DNA of 64,000 nucleotides from Rugalucina vietnamica (taxonomy: Eukaryota; Mollusca; Bivalvia; Lucinida; Lucinidae). The stretch is taken from the NCBI GenBank assembly GCA_964017185.1, contig OZ024874.1, positions 48,760,856 to 48,824,855 of the forward strand. Direction: 5' to 3'. The notes beneath the pieces were generated by a model. The model was not told where the DNA came from. It was given only the letters and a program-made list of their open reading frames with translations, and did no database searches. Below, one piece after another: positions 1-11,390 of the stretch; the first letter of the stretch is position 1; each line of letters starts with the position of its first letter. A program made the translations under genes and the position numbers.

Positions 1-310
1 TTTACTTATTTTTCCTACAAGGTCAGCTCGGTCAAATTAGCAGCAAATTTGCTGCATCAATAACACTTAAGTTAGCAGCAACTTTTCTGCAGCAAAATCG
101 GTCATGTTACATGTAGCAGCAATTTTGCTATAGCAAAAGCAGTCAAGTTAACGGCAATTTTGCTTGCAGCGTTAGAATTAAATTTGCTACAGCAAAACAC
201 ATTCAAGTTAGCGGCAATTTTGCTGCAGCGAAATTGGTCAAGTAAGCAGCTATTTTTTGCTACAGCGATAAACAGTCAAGTAAGCAGCAATATCGCTTGC
301 AGCGAATATT
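1..310. repeat. GCAGC/GCTGC palindromic minisatellite, copy 1
   Basis: Degenerate tandem repeat of about 35-40 bp built around the core GCAGCAATTTTGCTGCAGC, joined by a GGTCAAGTTA linker. The core is self-complementary, so each unit can fold. The same repeat lies in opposite orientation at 7030-7330. No coding potential is seen. Confidence 0.8.
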
Positions 311-930
311 TTTGTCGCAGATTGATTTGGCTTTAATCTAGGTGATAGCGCATAAGAAAATGACATTTAATGCCACAATCACATCTTTTCGACGTCATCT
401 ACGAAAAAAGTTCCATATAAGTAAAAATGTTTGTCGCCATTATTTTATTATCTTATTCTTATTATGTTTTTCTTTTTGGTTTGGCTGTGATCGCTATAAT
501 AGAAAATGATGATAAATGCTGCAACAGAACTTTTCTAGACCACATATTTATTATTATTATCAACATTATGGAAAATGTTGCAAATTTTTACAGTTTCGTC
601 TGGCTGTGAGTGCTATAGGAAACGAATACTTATGCCGCTTGACTTTTCTATCCCACCCAGTTTCGATGCAGCTAACTTGACCGTTTATTTATTTATTATT
701 TCTTTTTTATTTTCATTTTTTTTCTTTTTTCTTTTTTGCTGCTGCTGCTGCTGCTGCTCTGCTGCAACAGATTCGCTGCTAACTTGACTGAGCTGTCAGT
801 AACACTTTACAGATCCGTACTGTGACTTCCAGTAAGAAGTGATTACACTTTTCTGCTGCTTTCATTAGTAAATTAGTAATTTAAAGTAAGCCTTCATCAT
901 TTGATATTTAATTGTATCAGAATTTTAAAA
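311..930. other. AT-rich non-coding stretch with minisatellite remnant
   Basis: No gene is recognised. At about 665-795 a fragment of the flanking minisatellite (GCTAACTTGACCG and GCTGCTAACTTGAC) surrounds a T-rich tract and a short (CTG)n run at about 737-762. The short open frames here are low-complexity phenylalanine or cysteine runs and are not credible genes. Confidence 0.6.
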
Positions 931-1560
931 AAGGTACAAGTAGGCAAAGATCAGGAAAAGGCGCAATCAGAAAAAAGATTCCCACTCCAAAAACCGAGGT
1001 GGGAAAAAACCAAACTAACAATCAGATACTTATACCATGAAAACATATCGTAAGCCGAATGAGCAGCTATTTTCCCAATAGGTGGACACTCAGTTACCTT
1101 AACTTAACTAAAACTATGAAAACACACATAAGGCGCCAACAGCACATTTTTTTTAAACACCAAGACATAAAACAAAAAGAACCACCACAGAAGTATCGCC
1201 TTGGAACGATCAGTAACACAAAGTTACTGGCGGGCTTAAACCGGTTTTACAGGCGCCTAACCTCACCCTCAGCTTCTGCAGTGGTTCATAACATTTAGTA
1301 AGTTCTTCGGTCCTCGTGATGAATCTCTAACTAGTCAATGAATCATCAAGAACAAACAAATAAATCATGATTAACATCCTGGTGAATCAAATACCAGGAC
1401 TCACAGATTGAGTAAGCTGCCCGACGATGGAGATCCCTGGGCGCCGAATAACTTTAAGTCGGGGCCATCATAGAGTCTGATGTCCGACCCACCGGCGTGC
1501 AATTAAAGAAGGCAGCATAGTTATCATTCATGATTGAGTTAAAAACTAAGCATGCAGACT
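931..1560 (-). mobile_element. 3' part of an RT retroelement, truncated copy on minus strand
   Basis: Reverse-complement copy of the family represented best at 45391-46665. It keeps the end of the coding region (translation with FNCTPVGR near 1480-1530) and the whole 3' tail, which ends with TTGCCTACTTGTACC. Relative to the copy at 45391-46665 it lacks about 110 bp inside the region matching 45913-46010. Both the 5' truncation and this internal deletion make it a dead copy. The family is an RT element; the class is discussed at 46192-46662. Confidence 0.75.
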
Positions 1561-2617
1561 GTCGCATAAACTAAAGTTTTGAACTTGAAAGGAAAAACAG
1601 AGAGTCATACAACAAGAATGTTTACCAGGCATTTACTAAGGGAATTTTCAATATGGTCATACATAAATACAGTCATGTAGTACAGAATATTTTTCTGTGA
1701 CAGTATGTGTTTACCCATCATTTTCAGTGCATGAGGTTAAATTTTGACACTGATTGGTTCAACAAGTACAAGTGGGTCAAGTTGGTCAAAGTAACAGTCC
1801 AAGTGAGAACTACCTATTTTTAAATGTAATGGTCAACTTTGTCATTGTCAATCAAAAATTGACAGGCTCCGCCCTGCACATTGAAAAAAATCAGACTATA
1901 CGTTAAGGACTTATAGCCGGTCACTGTATATACATAATTGATGATTTACCTGTATAAAAAGCATTGTTTATTTTGTCAACAATGCTACATTCTTTAGCAT
2001 GCTTTATCATGGGACTATTGAATATGTTGCAAATACATGGATTTGTGTATACATGATTGTGGAATGAGTGGTCAGCTCAGAGCAAGTGAGTCATTTTTCA
2101 GTTACTTCCGGGTTGAAATCGTCGGACCCATTTTTCTTAGCTTTTTGAAAACAATAAGACAGATTTTTCGATGTAGTCATTGACTTCAATCATATAAGAA
2201 CCTGAAACAAAAGGCATGTCATCTTTCAGCAAACAGTAAGCGCACACGATCCGCCACAAGTTACCCACTTTCAGAATTTTCCAGAAAAACATGTTTACAC
2301 TAACTTTTCCCAGAGAAATACATTTCCATGACCCCAAAATAACTTTTAATTTGTCAGATTATGTATCCTAGACATTTAGGCTTTGCGTAATTTTTATTCA
2401 AATGCATTCCATTTTCCAGGAATTGGGTCCCACGAAAACCAGTTACATTTCTAATTTTACACCAAGCTATTTAAAATTTTAAAATAATAACTATTTGACT
2501 CATTCCTAGTATCAGTGACGTCTATTAGCAATAAATACACATCATCATTTGATTAACAGATTCAAGAAAACAGTAGATTTCTGTTTTACATACCCCACCC
2601 ACTCATGTCAATATTGA
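1561..2617. other. No recognisable feature
   Basis: AT-rich sequence between two mobile elements. The open frames are short and have no recognisable motifs. A run of GGTCAA and AAGTTGG words at 1740-1860 is suggestive of decayed repeat sequence but cannot be assigned. Confidence 0.5.
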
Positions 2618-2629
2618 TAAATCCTTAAA

Positions 2630-3118
2630 ATGCAAGCGGACATTGATTCTATGTATTCTAGTTTTGTATCGACGGTTAAGTCGGAGATGAATGATAAACT
2701 GAACCCGAGGCGGATTCGCTTGAAAGATAGTGTAAGGTCGAATAAATTACGTCGTTCTAAAAAACCATGGTGGACAGAAGAACTGTCGCGTATGTGGAAC
2801 GATATGTGTGACGCAGAAAAGAAATGGCGGCGAGATACTGGAACTTCAAGGCGAAAATCCGAATTAAAACAATGTTTTCTAACTTTACGTAAATCCTTCG
2901 ATCAGGCTGTGCAAAGAACAAAGCGACATTACTGGTTTCAAATGCAGTCGGACGTTGAAAATCTGAATAAATATAATACACAAGAGTTCTGGGAAACAAT
3001 TGTGAAAATTGGAGTCGGCAATGAAAGACGCAAACGTATACATGTACCTTTCGAGGTCGAGGTTAACGGGCGAATAACACAGGATAATAAAACTGTTTTA
3101 GAGACATGGAAAAAATAG
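2630..3118 (+). pseudogene. LINE ORF2, linker region between endonuclease and RT (broken)
   Basis: An open stretch of 162 codons with the segment RSKKPWWTEELSRMWNDM, a W- and charge-rich region typical of LINE ORF2 upstream of the RT palm. It stops at 3116-3118. The coding sense continues in another frame (LLNPNNATSN, about 3130-3160) and shifts again near 3216, where EVNKAISRAKKGKSAG begins. A K/A-G-K-S-A-G-like segment just before the RT fingers is common in LINE RTs. At least two frameshifts separate this part from the RT, so no functional protein is expected. Confidence 0.8.
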
Positions 3119-3215
3119 TTTTCAAAACTTGCTTAATCCCAATAATGCAACTTCAAATGTTACACAAGGTGATGGTGTCTCACACTCGGAATTTAATTTT
3201 AATTCAGATATCACT

Positions 3216-4099
3216 CGAGAGAAGTAAACAAGGCGATTTCTCGTGCTAAGAAAGGAAAAAGTGCCGGATTAGAAGAAATACCCACGGACGTTTTAAAAAA
3301 CGATGCTGCTATTGGCATTCTCCATAGACTTTTTTCTGTGTGTTTTAATACAGATATAATACCCAACGACTGGAGTTATTCAATTATTACACCCATTACT
3401 AAGTCCTCTACAGGTGATGCTCGAAATCCACTACATTATTATAGAGGAATAAGTCTAGCGCCGGCATGCTATAAGCTGTATTGTGGGGTTCTCAATTCGA
3501 GGCTAGAGGCTTGGGTCGATGAAAACAATTTGTTGTGCAATGAGCAAAATGGTTTCAGGAAATCAAGAAGTACTCTTGCCCATTTATCTACTTTGACTTC
3601 TATTATAGAGACTCGGAAAGCCAATAAAACGGATACGTATGTGGCCTTCATAGACTTTTCCAAGGCATATGATTCAATTCCACGTAATAACTTATGGACT
3701 AAACTGAAGCAAAATGGTTTATGTGGCCGTTTGTATAATGCCCTTATTTCACTATATAAAACCGTGAAAAGTTGTGTGCGTATAAATGGATTGACAACGG
3801 ACTTTTTCGATGTAAATTGTGGCTTGAAACAGGGATGCTTGCTTTCACCTTTACTTTTCAATTTATACATAGACGATCTTGTTCGTGATATAAACTTGCT
3901 AAATATTGGAATTGACATTGATGACGAGAAACTGTGTATTCTTCTGTACGCTGATGATGTAATTCTCATTGCAGACACAGCGGCGGATCTACAATCACTC
4001 TTGAACTGTTTATATGATTGGAGCGAAAGAAATGGTTTGAAAATAAACAATGACAAGTCAAAAATTGTTCATTTTAGACTTCCGTCGGTTCCACGCTCA
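3216..4099 (+). pseudogene. LINE reverse transcriptase core (frame broken on both sides)
   Basis: Contains the diagnostic RT motifs. Motif A is FIDFSKAYDSI (about 3647-3679), motif B is GLKQGCLLSPLLFNLYIDD (about 3821-3877), and the catalytic motif C is YADD at 3947-3958. The fingers motif RGISLAPACYK lies near 3441-3473. The palm is intact and both catalytic aspartates are present. The frame is lost at a run of seven T at 4100-4106 and the protein continues one frame over. The enzyme would copy element RNA at a nicked target; this copy cannot make it because of the frameshifts. Confidence 0.9.
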
Positions 4100-4106
4100 T
4101 TTTTTT

Positions 4107-5084
4107 CATTTTTCGTGTGGTGAATCTACACTGGAAATAACGCAGCATTACAAATACCTTGGATTAATTCTACAAGAACATTTAGATTACAGTATTACGG
4201 CTAAAGCGGTGGCCCAGTCGGCAAGTCGAGCGTTGGGCTTACTCATTGCAAAAGCTAAGGCCTATGGTGGTTTCCCATTTGGAACGTTTACAAGACTTTA
4301 TGATGCTACAGTGAATTTGGTGATTAGCTACGGTGCCTCTATTTGGGGTACTCGGGAATACTCATGCATAAGTGTGGTACAACACAGAGCTTGCAGATTC
4401 TTTTTAGGCGTTGGCAAATTTTCTCCTAATGCAGCAGTGGAAGGAGATATGGGTTGGATACCGGCAGAGGTGCGTCAATGGACCTGTGTTGTAAGGCTCT
4501 GGTGTCGTTTAAAGAATATAGATGTTAACAGACTAAATCATAAAGTGTATCAATGGGCAGAATCCATGAAAACACGGACTAAAAACTGCGTTTTCCGTTT
4601 TCAGAGACATTTACAGCTTATAAACTGTTCGCATTACCTAAATAACAATTACAGTACAAGCCATATATTGTCGACATGTGAGAAACAGAATTTAAATGTT
4701 TTCATTGATAAATGGAAAGCTGAACTCAGCAGAGAGGGTGCAAGACGGGGAAATGGTCAAAATAAGCTTCGGACATATAGGACATTTAAATCAAACTTTG
4801 AAACAGAAAATTACGTAAATGTGATAATGCCTTTTGCCTGGCGTAGTGCATTCGCCAAGTTCAGGACTGGAGTTGCGCCCCTTAGACTTGAAACAGGTAG
4901 ATACGAAAATTTAGCGGTCAATCAGCGCACATGTTTTAATTGTAAAGAAAATGTTGAATCTGAGCAACATGTACTTCTAAAATGTCCTCTTTATGAAGAT
5001 CTGCGAGAAATTGTGTACAATGAAGCTTTTAGTATAAATTCCAGTTTTTACTCTTTATCAGATGAAGGGAAACTTACGTTTTAA
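4107..5084 (+). pseudogene. LINE ORF2 C-terminal domain with zinc knuckle
   Basis: Continues the RT protein after the shift at the T run. HYKYLGLILQEHLDY (about 4145-4190) is the thumb-like segment that follows RT in many LINEs. Near the end, C-x2-C-x8-H-x4-C (CFNCKENVESEQHVLLKC, about 4932-4985) is a CCHC-type knuckle characteristic of LINE C-termini. The stop is at 5082-5084. The segment is open for over 320 codons, so the insertion is not very old. Confidence 0.85.
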
Positions 5085-5340
5085 TTTACCTCAAATTACT
5101 TGATAAAGATAATTGCCAGAACCTGTAAAGACATTTTGGACAGGCGAAGACGCTTTTTATATAAATAATGTGACTTTCCTTTTTAACGTGTAACTTTGTT
5201 GTTAAATATTATGTAAATAATCGTGTCTCATAACTCTTTTAGAGTAGCTTATGTACTTTTTTTTAGGTTTTATTGCCATGTATGTATGTTTGTACATAAG
5301 GTGACACGGAAATAAAATATTGAATTTGAACTTGAACTGT

Positions 5341-5557
5341 GTTTAAATTTTTTGGTGCTGTTGGCGCCTTATGTATGTTTTCATATCTTTAGTTAAGTTT
5401 AAGTAACAGAGTGACCACCTATTGGAAAATAGTTGCTCATTCGGCTTACGATATGTTTTCATGGTATAAGTACCTGATTGTTAATTTAGTTTTTACCCAC
5501 CTCGGTTTTTGGAGTGGGAATCTTTTTCTGATTCTTTGCCTACTTGCACCTTTTTAC
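5341..5557 (+). mobile_element. 3' tail fragment of the RT retroelement
   Basis: Matches the 3' tail of the copies at 8580-8830 and 38190-38432 on the plus strand, and of 931-1150 on the minus strand: GGCGCCTTATGTATG, then GCTCATTCGGCTTACGATA, CCCACCTCGGTTTTTGGAG and TTGCCTACTTG. It directly follows the LINE tail and ends about 40 bp before the splice acceptor of the sushi exon at 5597. Confidence 0.75.
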
Positions 5558-5596
5558 GTATATCGCTTTTTTAACATCAGCTGTATTGGGTTTCAG

Positions 5597-5767
5597 ATTG
5601 CAATGTGCCTTCTAGTCCAGGATATAATTTTACCTATACTGATACTAAATACGAAGCAACCGCTAGTGTAGAGTGTGCAACAGGATACAATGGAACACCA
5701 AATACTGGAAATGTTGCCTGTCTAGATACAGGGGATTGGGAAACAGTGACTGGCTGCGACAGGAAAG
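5597..5767 (+). CDS. Sushi (CCP/SCR) domain exon, phase 1-1
   Basis: Acceptor TTTCAG ends at 5596 and the donor GTAAAG starts at 5768. The 171-bp exon is open in phase 1 and begins (G)AT TGC. It has four cysteines in the sushi layout: DCNVP at the start, VECATGYNG in the middle, NVACLD, then the GDW tryptophan and TGC near the end. Sushi domains pair C1-C3 and C2-C4 and occur in secreted or membrane adhesion and complement-like proteins. Both borders are phase 1, the class favoured for shuffled extracellular modules. It may be an upstream exon of the mosaic gene at 33748-41777: strand and phase agree, and its final G joined to the CC at 33748 keeps the frame. It could also be an isolated exon or relic. 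Confidence 0.78.
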
Positions 5768-6540
5768 GTAAAGGCAAAATGATTTATCTCATTGACAATC
5801 TTATGACTTTAGAAGCGATGCCTCTGTCCCGCTATGACTAGAATATTTTTAGCCAGACTAATCCAAACCTTCCTTGATCATAGGATCAGTGTCGGGAAAC
5901 AAAGTCCTTGTTTGCTAACATTTGTGTGTACGCAATGCAATAGAGAGTGAGTTCGATCTTCACCTAACTTTTGAAATCACATTTTGCTTTGTTTATATTA
6001 AAAAAAACATGTTTTGCACATAGTCTACCACTCAGCGTTATTTGGTTGTTGTTTAGCAATAAGCGCTTGTCTATATATCGAACACTTCATAACAATGAGG
6101 TCTCTATAGAGAGACATTGGCAAGACCTGCGTAACAATAACGTTTTTTGAAGTGTTCTCAGCAACCAGACAAATGCTATTCAAAATGTTTATGGTCATAG
6201 AATCAAAAGTGCATGCACTTCTGTATGTTAGTAAAGCCTACAATACTCGGTGCATTCGCTTAAAACTGATTAAGCACTGGTCAGAGCATGTTTTTTCGAT
6301 AGAAGAATGTCATCCTTATAGGCAATGTGATGATTTTTTTGTGTGTGTTTTTTATGATGATGCGGTTGCTATGTTTACCATTTAACGATAGATATAGGAA
6401 AACTAAGTTTATCATTCGCTAAAACAAGGGCAGTTAACCCCCAAAAATGAAATTTAATGTGCTTGAAAACTCATTTATTTGGTAATCCAGTGTTCAAAGA
6501 TGACAATAGCAATGTTATTTCTAAAACATATATGACAGTT
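5768..6540. other. Intron or intergenic sequence, nothing recognised
   Basis: AT-rich and non-coding by inspection. A small palindrome, GTCTCTATAGAGAGAC, lies near 6100-6115. No further exon with convincing borders was seen. Confidence 0.5.
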
Positions 6541-6965
6541 TTTTTCCTGTCACCTGAGCCGAAGGCTCACGAGTGAGCTTATAGTATAGGCAAGATCCGG
6601 CAGGCCGTTGTCCGTCGTCGTCGTCGTCCACAATTTCAAAGATCTTCGTCTCTGAAACCGCTTAGCCAATTAAGTTGAAATTGTATGTGGAGCCTCCATG
6701 CGTAGAGGGAATGAAAGTTTGTTCACAGGATCTTGGTCACATGATCAAGATGGCCGCCACGCCCATAAATGGTAAAAAACCACTCAAAAATCTTCTTCTC
6801 CAGAACCGGCACGCCGATTTTCACGAAACTTGGTATCTAAAATCAGGGACTCCAGTCCATTATAGACTGTTCAAATAAAGACCCTATAATGACCTTGACC
6901 TACTTTACGGCAAGGTCAGTTTTGCAAACATAGGCTTTTTCATGGGAAAAAGTGAAAACAATTGA
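6541..6965 (+). repeat. Interspersed repeat with GAGCC-GGCTC head and CGTCGTC tract
   Basis: Begins with CACCTGAGCCGAAGGCTC and has a GTCGTCGTCGTCGTCC tract at 6608-6630. It continues with AAGATGGCCGCCA, TCTTCTTCTCCAGAACCGG and ACCTTGACCTAC. The same words appear reverse-complemented in two adjacent copies at 43531-44400. The style is common in bivalve genomes (recalled, not searched). Confidence 0.75.
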
Positions 6966-7029
6966 TTTTTTGAAAACTTTTGCAGCCTGAGACCTGAATA
7001 TTGGTAGATGAAAACAACTAATGAAGTAG

Positions 7030-7330
7030 ATGAAGTTTATTGACCGTTTGCTGCTATCATGACCGTTTTTGCTGCAGCAAAATTGCTGCTAACTTGACAG
7101 TTTTTCGCTGCAGAAAATTTACTGCTTACTTCACCATTTTATGCTGCAGCAAAATTGCTGCCAACTTGACCGTTTATCGCTGCAGCAACATTGCTGCTAA
7201 CTTGACCGCTTTTCGCTGCGACAAAACTGCTGCTTACTTGCAAAATTGCTGCTTACTGGCAAAAGTGCTGCTTTCTGGCAAAATTGCAGGCAACAAAATT
7301 GCTGCTAACATAACCGTTTTTCCTAATTGG
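7030..7330. repeat. GCAGC/GCTGC palindromic minisatellite, inverted copy 2
   Basis: About eight units of the form GACCGTTTTCGCTGCAGC plus AAAATTGCTGCTAACTT. Reverse-complementing a unit gives the sequence of the repeat at 1-310, so the two arrays are inverted across the LINE-containing 6.7 kb between them. A 122-codon open frame crosses the array but is only repeat translation. Confidence 0.8.
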
Positions 7331-7732
7331 GACGGTATGGAGACACTGTCGGAAGGAATTGCCCGCGTTTTGACAATTGTGTGTGCAGGAAGAAACATAT
7401 TTATTTGATAATGTGAAGATTTATTTTACAATGTCATGTACACATAAAATGTCTTTTCATTATTTACTTAGTTTAGTTTTGAGACGATCCTGATTTTAAG
7501 CTTGATTTCATCTGAAGTTCGATGTCCGTATTCGTCACCGTCTTAATGCGCAAATGCTATTATTACTTTGATTACGGTTAAACATGTACAGGATCATCCA
7601 TGACATGCATCGAGATGTAATAGCTCTGTCACACATTCACGTGTCAGTGGCGTATCGCTCGCGTATCTATGAGAATTTTGGTATGCCTGAGCCGTATTTT
7701 GTTCGATAAAACTTATCATTAACGCGATAACT
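7331..7732. other. No recognisable feature
   Basis: AT-rich spacer between the minisatellite and the retroelement copy. No exon borders or motifs are seen. Confidence 0.5.
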
Positions 7733-8830
7733 TTGATTTTGATAGTAAAATTTCCGTTTTTGGATGGTGACGTTTCTCGCCGTGCTTCTTGTGTTATATA
7801 CATTTCGCAACTTATTAGGTTTGCTAGAATCTGCAATCATGTAGCGGACTTCAACGCGAGAATTAAATGTTTAACAGCCAAACTTCTTCAGCAGGGCTAT
7901 CGGTATCATGAACTTCGAAAAATATATTCTTAATTTTATCGCATACACTATGATCTGATTTCCAAACTTAGTGTTGGGCTAAAGAGGCTTTCATGTGAGG
8001 ACTTTTCGGAAACAGAATTTTATGGTCACTTGATTTACAAAGACACTTATAGGAAGCTTAGGAATGATTTTTCTTTTCAGTTCATAAAAATCAAAGCACA
8101 TTACAGACGTATAGGTCATAGTAAAACTTGAATGTTATTCGACAGTCTGCATGCTTAGTTTTTAACCGAATCATGGTGGATAACTATGCTGCTGTCTTCT
8201 AATACTGCACGCCGGTGGGTCGTTAGACTCTTTGATGGTCCCGATATAAAGCTTCATTTTATTTGGTTGGACCCGAATTTCCTGTCTGTTGCTTGGCCCA
8301 CCGGGGTGCAATTGGTGCTTTTCATTTGCTCCGGCTTTCAGTTAGTTATTCGGCGCCCAGGGATCTCCAACAACGGGCAACTTACTGAGTCTGTGGAGTC
8401 CTCATTTTCGATTCATCAGGGTGGTCATCATGGTTTATTTGTTTGTCCCTCGTGATTCATTGACTAGTTACAGATTCACCACGAAGACCAAACAACTATC
8501 TAAATGTTTTCCATTTCAAACCCCCAGAAGTTTAATATTACTGATCGTTCCTATGCGATACTTCTGATGTGGTTCAATTTCATTTATGTTATGTAGTCGA
8601 ATTTTGTGCTGTTTGAACCTTACGTACGTTTTCATATTTTTTTATTTAATTTCGGGTAACAGAGTGACCGCCTATTGAGAAATAGCTGCTCACTCGGCTT
8701 ACGATATGTTTTCTATGTATAAGTACCTAATTGTCTATTAGTTGATCCCACCTCGGTTTTTGGAATGGTAATTTCTTTCTGTTTGTGCCTTTTCCTGATC
8801 GTTCCTGATTGTTGCCTAGTAATCTCCTAG
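7733..8830 (+). mobile_element. RT retroelement, 5'-truncated copy, plus strand
   Basis: Opens in the RT C-terminal region (FPFLDGDVSRRAS, IRFARICNHVADFNAR, KLLQQGYRYHEL; about 7745-7930), then loses its frame at 7930. Decayed matches to EFYGDLVYK and RQSACLVF follow, and then the 3' tail ending near TTGCCTAG at 8820. It is colinear with the minus copy at 45391-46665 and the plus copy at 37385-38432. Inactive. Confidence 0.82.
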
Positions 8831-9640
8831 ACTGAGCCGCCGTCCAAGGCTAACGAGCCCCACCCATCAAATGTAATGACAATCTAATAGTTTCACCCAT
8901 CAAATCCACTTATTTACTTACCCACCTGGGGATAAGCATTAACCGTATTAAGACCCCGATTGTTTTATACTGGCCACCGCAGAATAATATTGGCTGCATT
9001 GCCGGACACATCTTCCGTTGTCAGCGACGTTTGAACAGTGTCGTGGGACTTACGTAGTGTCGGAAAGCATGTTCAGATGAAGGTTCAGACGGCATAGCCT
9101 CAGCTATTTGTTTATTTTTATTTTTTTCTTTTTGTTTATTTTTTATTGTAGAATGCATCCTGTGCGTCCACAGTAACCCATTTTGTTATTTGTATTCTTT
9201 TAAATCTTTACCGGGAAGATGGGAATAACGTTTAGAACACCTTACAAAGCTGCAAATCACACATACGTGGCGTGTACCTGAAATGCGCGGAAAGATAGCA
9301 AAAATGGTTATTCATTGTAGCTAGATTTCACACTTAACAATTTTGTCTATACGACACTGGTACATTTGTGTATGAAAGAGTTTGTTCGAACTTCGTCATA
9401 TAAATCGTCAGATCATACATGTATTAACATGCCGCCATTCCGGATTGCAGAAGTTTCCAAGGTATCCCGTACTTCAGGATAAAACTGTTTTTTTAAGACA
9501 AGAAGAGTACTTGCGTGCTTTCTTACGAGTGTCTTCCAAAATGTGTGCTTTCCGTATGCTCCCATGGACAGCTTTTGCGGTAATTTAGTCATACCATGAA
9601 ATATTATGAACAATATTAAATATTTCGATCGTTTCATCGA
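8831..9640. other. No recognisable gene
   Basis: Includes a T-rich stretch at 9105-9150. Overlapping short open frames around 9382-9640 on both strands have no recognisable motif and are likely chance. Confidence 0.5.
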
Positions 9641-9875
9641 ATAGATCGAAATAATTGTCTATGCGACATTATTTCAGCTCATATAAGACGGGCCAATCAA
9701 TAGGTGTGGCGAAAACGGGAGAACCCCGAGAAAAACCACCTGACACACCCGCAAGCAGAACTTGGCTTGTCTCACATGTGGCCAGAGCGGGGCTCGAACC
9801 CACACCAGACACAGCGGTGAGATGATCGAGTGATTAAGAAACAGCGCTCTTAACCGCTCGGCCACGGGGGCCGCC
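9641..9875 (-). mobile_element. tRNA-derived SINE
   Basis: Read on the minus strand, the head at about 9776-9872 looks like a class II (Leu/Ser-like) tRNA gene. It has an A box TGGCCGAGCGGTTAAGAG (about 9849-9866) and a B box GGTTCGAGCCCC (9789-9800). The anticodon arm and long variable region do not fold convincingly, and a tRNA-unrelated body (GGTGGTTTTTCTCGGGG and following) continues to about 9660. That is the layout of a Pol III SINE rather than a tRNA gene. The end of the tail is uncertain. Confidence 0.8.
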
Positions 9876-10311
9876 GAACAGCTTTGTACCAAAATTTGTA
9901 TAGATATGATGATCTTAAGGTCTTAGATTGCCACCTTCCCTCTAGGAATATACTGCAAGGCACGCAATATACAGCTTTTTTAACCTAAACGCTAGCAAAA
10001 AAAGGCTGGTTAAGGAATGTTTTTGCTGTTCTGTACGGGGCCGAGATCATCCACAGTAGACCCCTGAAAGTGACCCAGCGATTGTCCAATACTTAAGCTA
10101 CACATTCAAATCAAGTCACACTAATTTTGGTCTTTCAAATTTATCCTTCAAGCGCATACAACGCGTATTTATTTTATGTAACAAACAATTCGTCAGTGCT
10201 GTCACTTTCTCATGTTCACTGTTCACTTCACAATAAAGTGCGCCACATTGCATCAAATGTGTTGTTTTGATTTGTTGCCGAAGTGAAGAATAGACGGTGC
10301 AGAAATGTGTC

Positions 10312-10366
<55 letters not shown>

Positions 10367-11031
10367 ACGTTCCACCCTCTCGCAAATTGTGACACACATA
10401 CGCTCATTCACTGAGTTTGTCACATACACGTGTTTACAATAATTCTGTGGGATACGGTGAATCTATAGGGCAGCTATTGTTTTCCGTTTCTCGTCCAGCA
10501 TCATGTGCCACAATATTCTTTACACTGAACCACAAGGATATATGACTATGAAATTTATGCTCATTTTTGTTTCTCGTACATGTATATGCAAACCACTTTT
10601 ATTGACATACAATTACGAAAAAATAACCCGGTACAGGAATTGACACGCATGAATAAAACTCACAACCCGGGCGCCACTTCGTTTGGTATTGTAAATTTGA
10701 CGTTTTACCAGTCAACTATTCCGATTATGATCTGATTCAACGAAACAGGCAACACAAGTCGTTAGAACAAACATAGCAACACAGAAGAGCAACATGACAA
10801 GCTCTTTTAACACAGGTTAGCAGATTGGCGTAAAAGCAGGATAGTTAGGCTTCTACAGTATATGTTTCGTTCTTTTTTCAGTCTGATCAGGGAAGAGTAA
10901 TTATTTCAGTCCCTCAACCTTCTATCGCGCCACCACTATCTAAGTAACGTGTTCAAAAGGGTTCTATATGGTGTGGACAGAAAAGTAAAAAGTGTACTTA
11001 TCGAGCATTATACTCTTAGACTAGATATCAA
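9876..11031. other. Non-coding stretch with a 49-bp poly(A) run
   Basis: A homopolymer of about 49 A occupies 10317-10365. It could be a retroposon tail or simple repeat; its length is likely unreliable in the assembly. The open frame on the opposite strand is a phenylalanine run. Nothing else is recognised. Confidence 0.6.
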
Positions 11032-11147
11032 TTAGAATGGCAGTAATTTACCGTTATAACGAACGCGTTTACTTTCCGAAATAAGAGACCAATATTTTTA
11101 GCAAAACTAATGGACTTAAAAATTGGTAATAGATCTTAACAAAAAAA

Positions 11148-11190
11148 GGTACAAGTAGGCAAAGATCAGGAAAAGGCGCAATCAGAAAAA
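11148..11190 (-). mobile_element. 43-bp retroelement 3' tail fragment
   Basis: GGTACAAGTAGGCAAAGATC and the following AGGAAAAGGCGCAATCAG equal the extreme 3' end of the RT retroelement family. Nothing else of the element is present here, so this is an extreme 5' truncation or a module shared between repeat families. Confidence 0.7.
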
Positions 11191-11390
11191 GATATCGACT
11201 CACCCGCGTTTTAGGGTTTACAGGTATGACGTATTTACTGCAAACTTTAATATATTATTGCTTATTTTAATGTGCAATGCTATCCAAAGTTTTAGAGTTC
11301 GTCTCTACTGCAGTTATTTATCGTTATTTACCGGTTCGTGCGAAAAATGGTATATCCCTATTACCATGCACTTTTGAATTATCAATAAAG
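11191..11390. repeat. Duplicated segment R, copy 1
   Basis: CGTTTTAGGGTTTACAGGTA, GACGTATTTACTGCAAAC, then TATTGCTTATTTTAATGTGC and TTATTTACCGGTTCG recur at 14715-14755 and 15622-15757. Here the two parts are contiguous; in the second copy about 870 bp separate them. Confidence 0.7.

Larger units (their letters stand above)
2618..5336 (+). mobile_element. 5'-truncated non-LTR retrotransposon (LINE)
   Basis: A LINE ORF2 remnant broken into several reading frames (details in the three pseudogene entries). Order: a linker upstream of RT, the RT core with YADD, a C-terminal domain ending in a CCHC-type knuckle, then a 3' untranslated region of about 250 bp. AATAAA lies at 5311-5316, followed by a TTGAACTTGAAC tail at about 5321-5336. 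The endonuclease part expected upstream of 2618 is missing, as usual for incomplete target-primed insertion. It lies in the same orientation as the host sushi exon at 5597. The clade (RTE, CR1 or Jockey side) cannot be fixed by eye. Confidence 0.88.

Noticed and set aside
737..762. CTG trinucleotide repeat as an expandable coding repeat
   Set aside because: Only about seven units, in a non-coding minisatellite remnant.
3469..4056. 195-codon minus-strand open frame opposite the LINE RT
   Set aside because: It is a shadow of the RT reading frame, and the plus frame carries clear RT motifs.
7040..7408. 122-codon open frame as a cysteine-rich peptide gene
   Set aside because: The cysteines come from translating the GCTGC minisatellite; there is no signal peptide.
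9776..9872. A functional tRNA gene
   Set aside because: A and B boxes are good, but the anticodon arm is irregular and a SINE body follows.
10116..10397. Minus-strand open frame with a phenylalanine run
   Set aside because: It is the complement of a 49-bp poly(A) tract.
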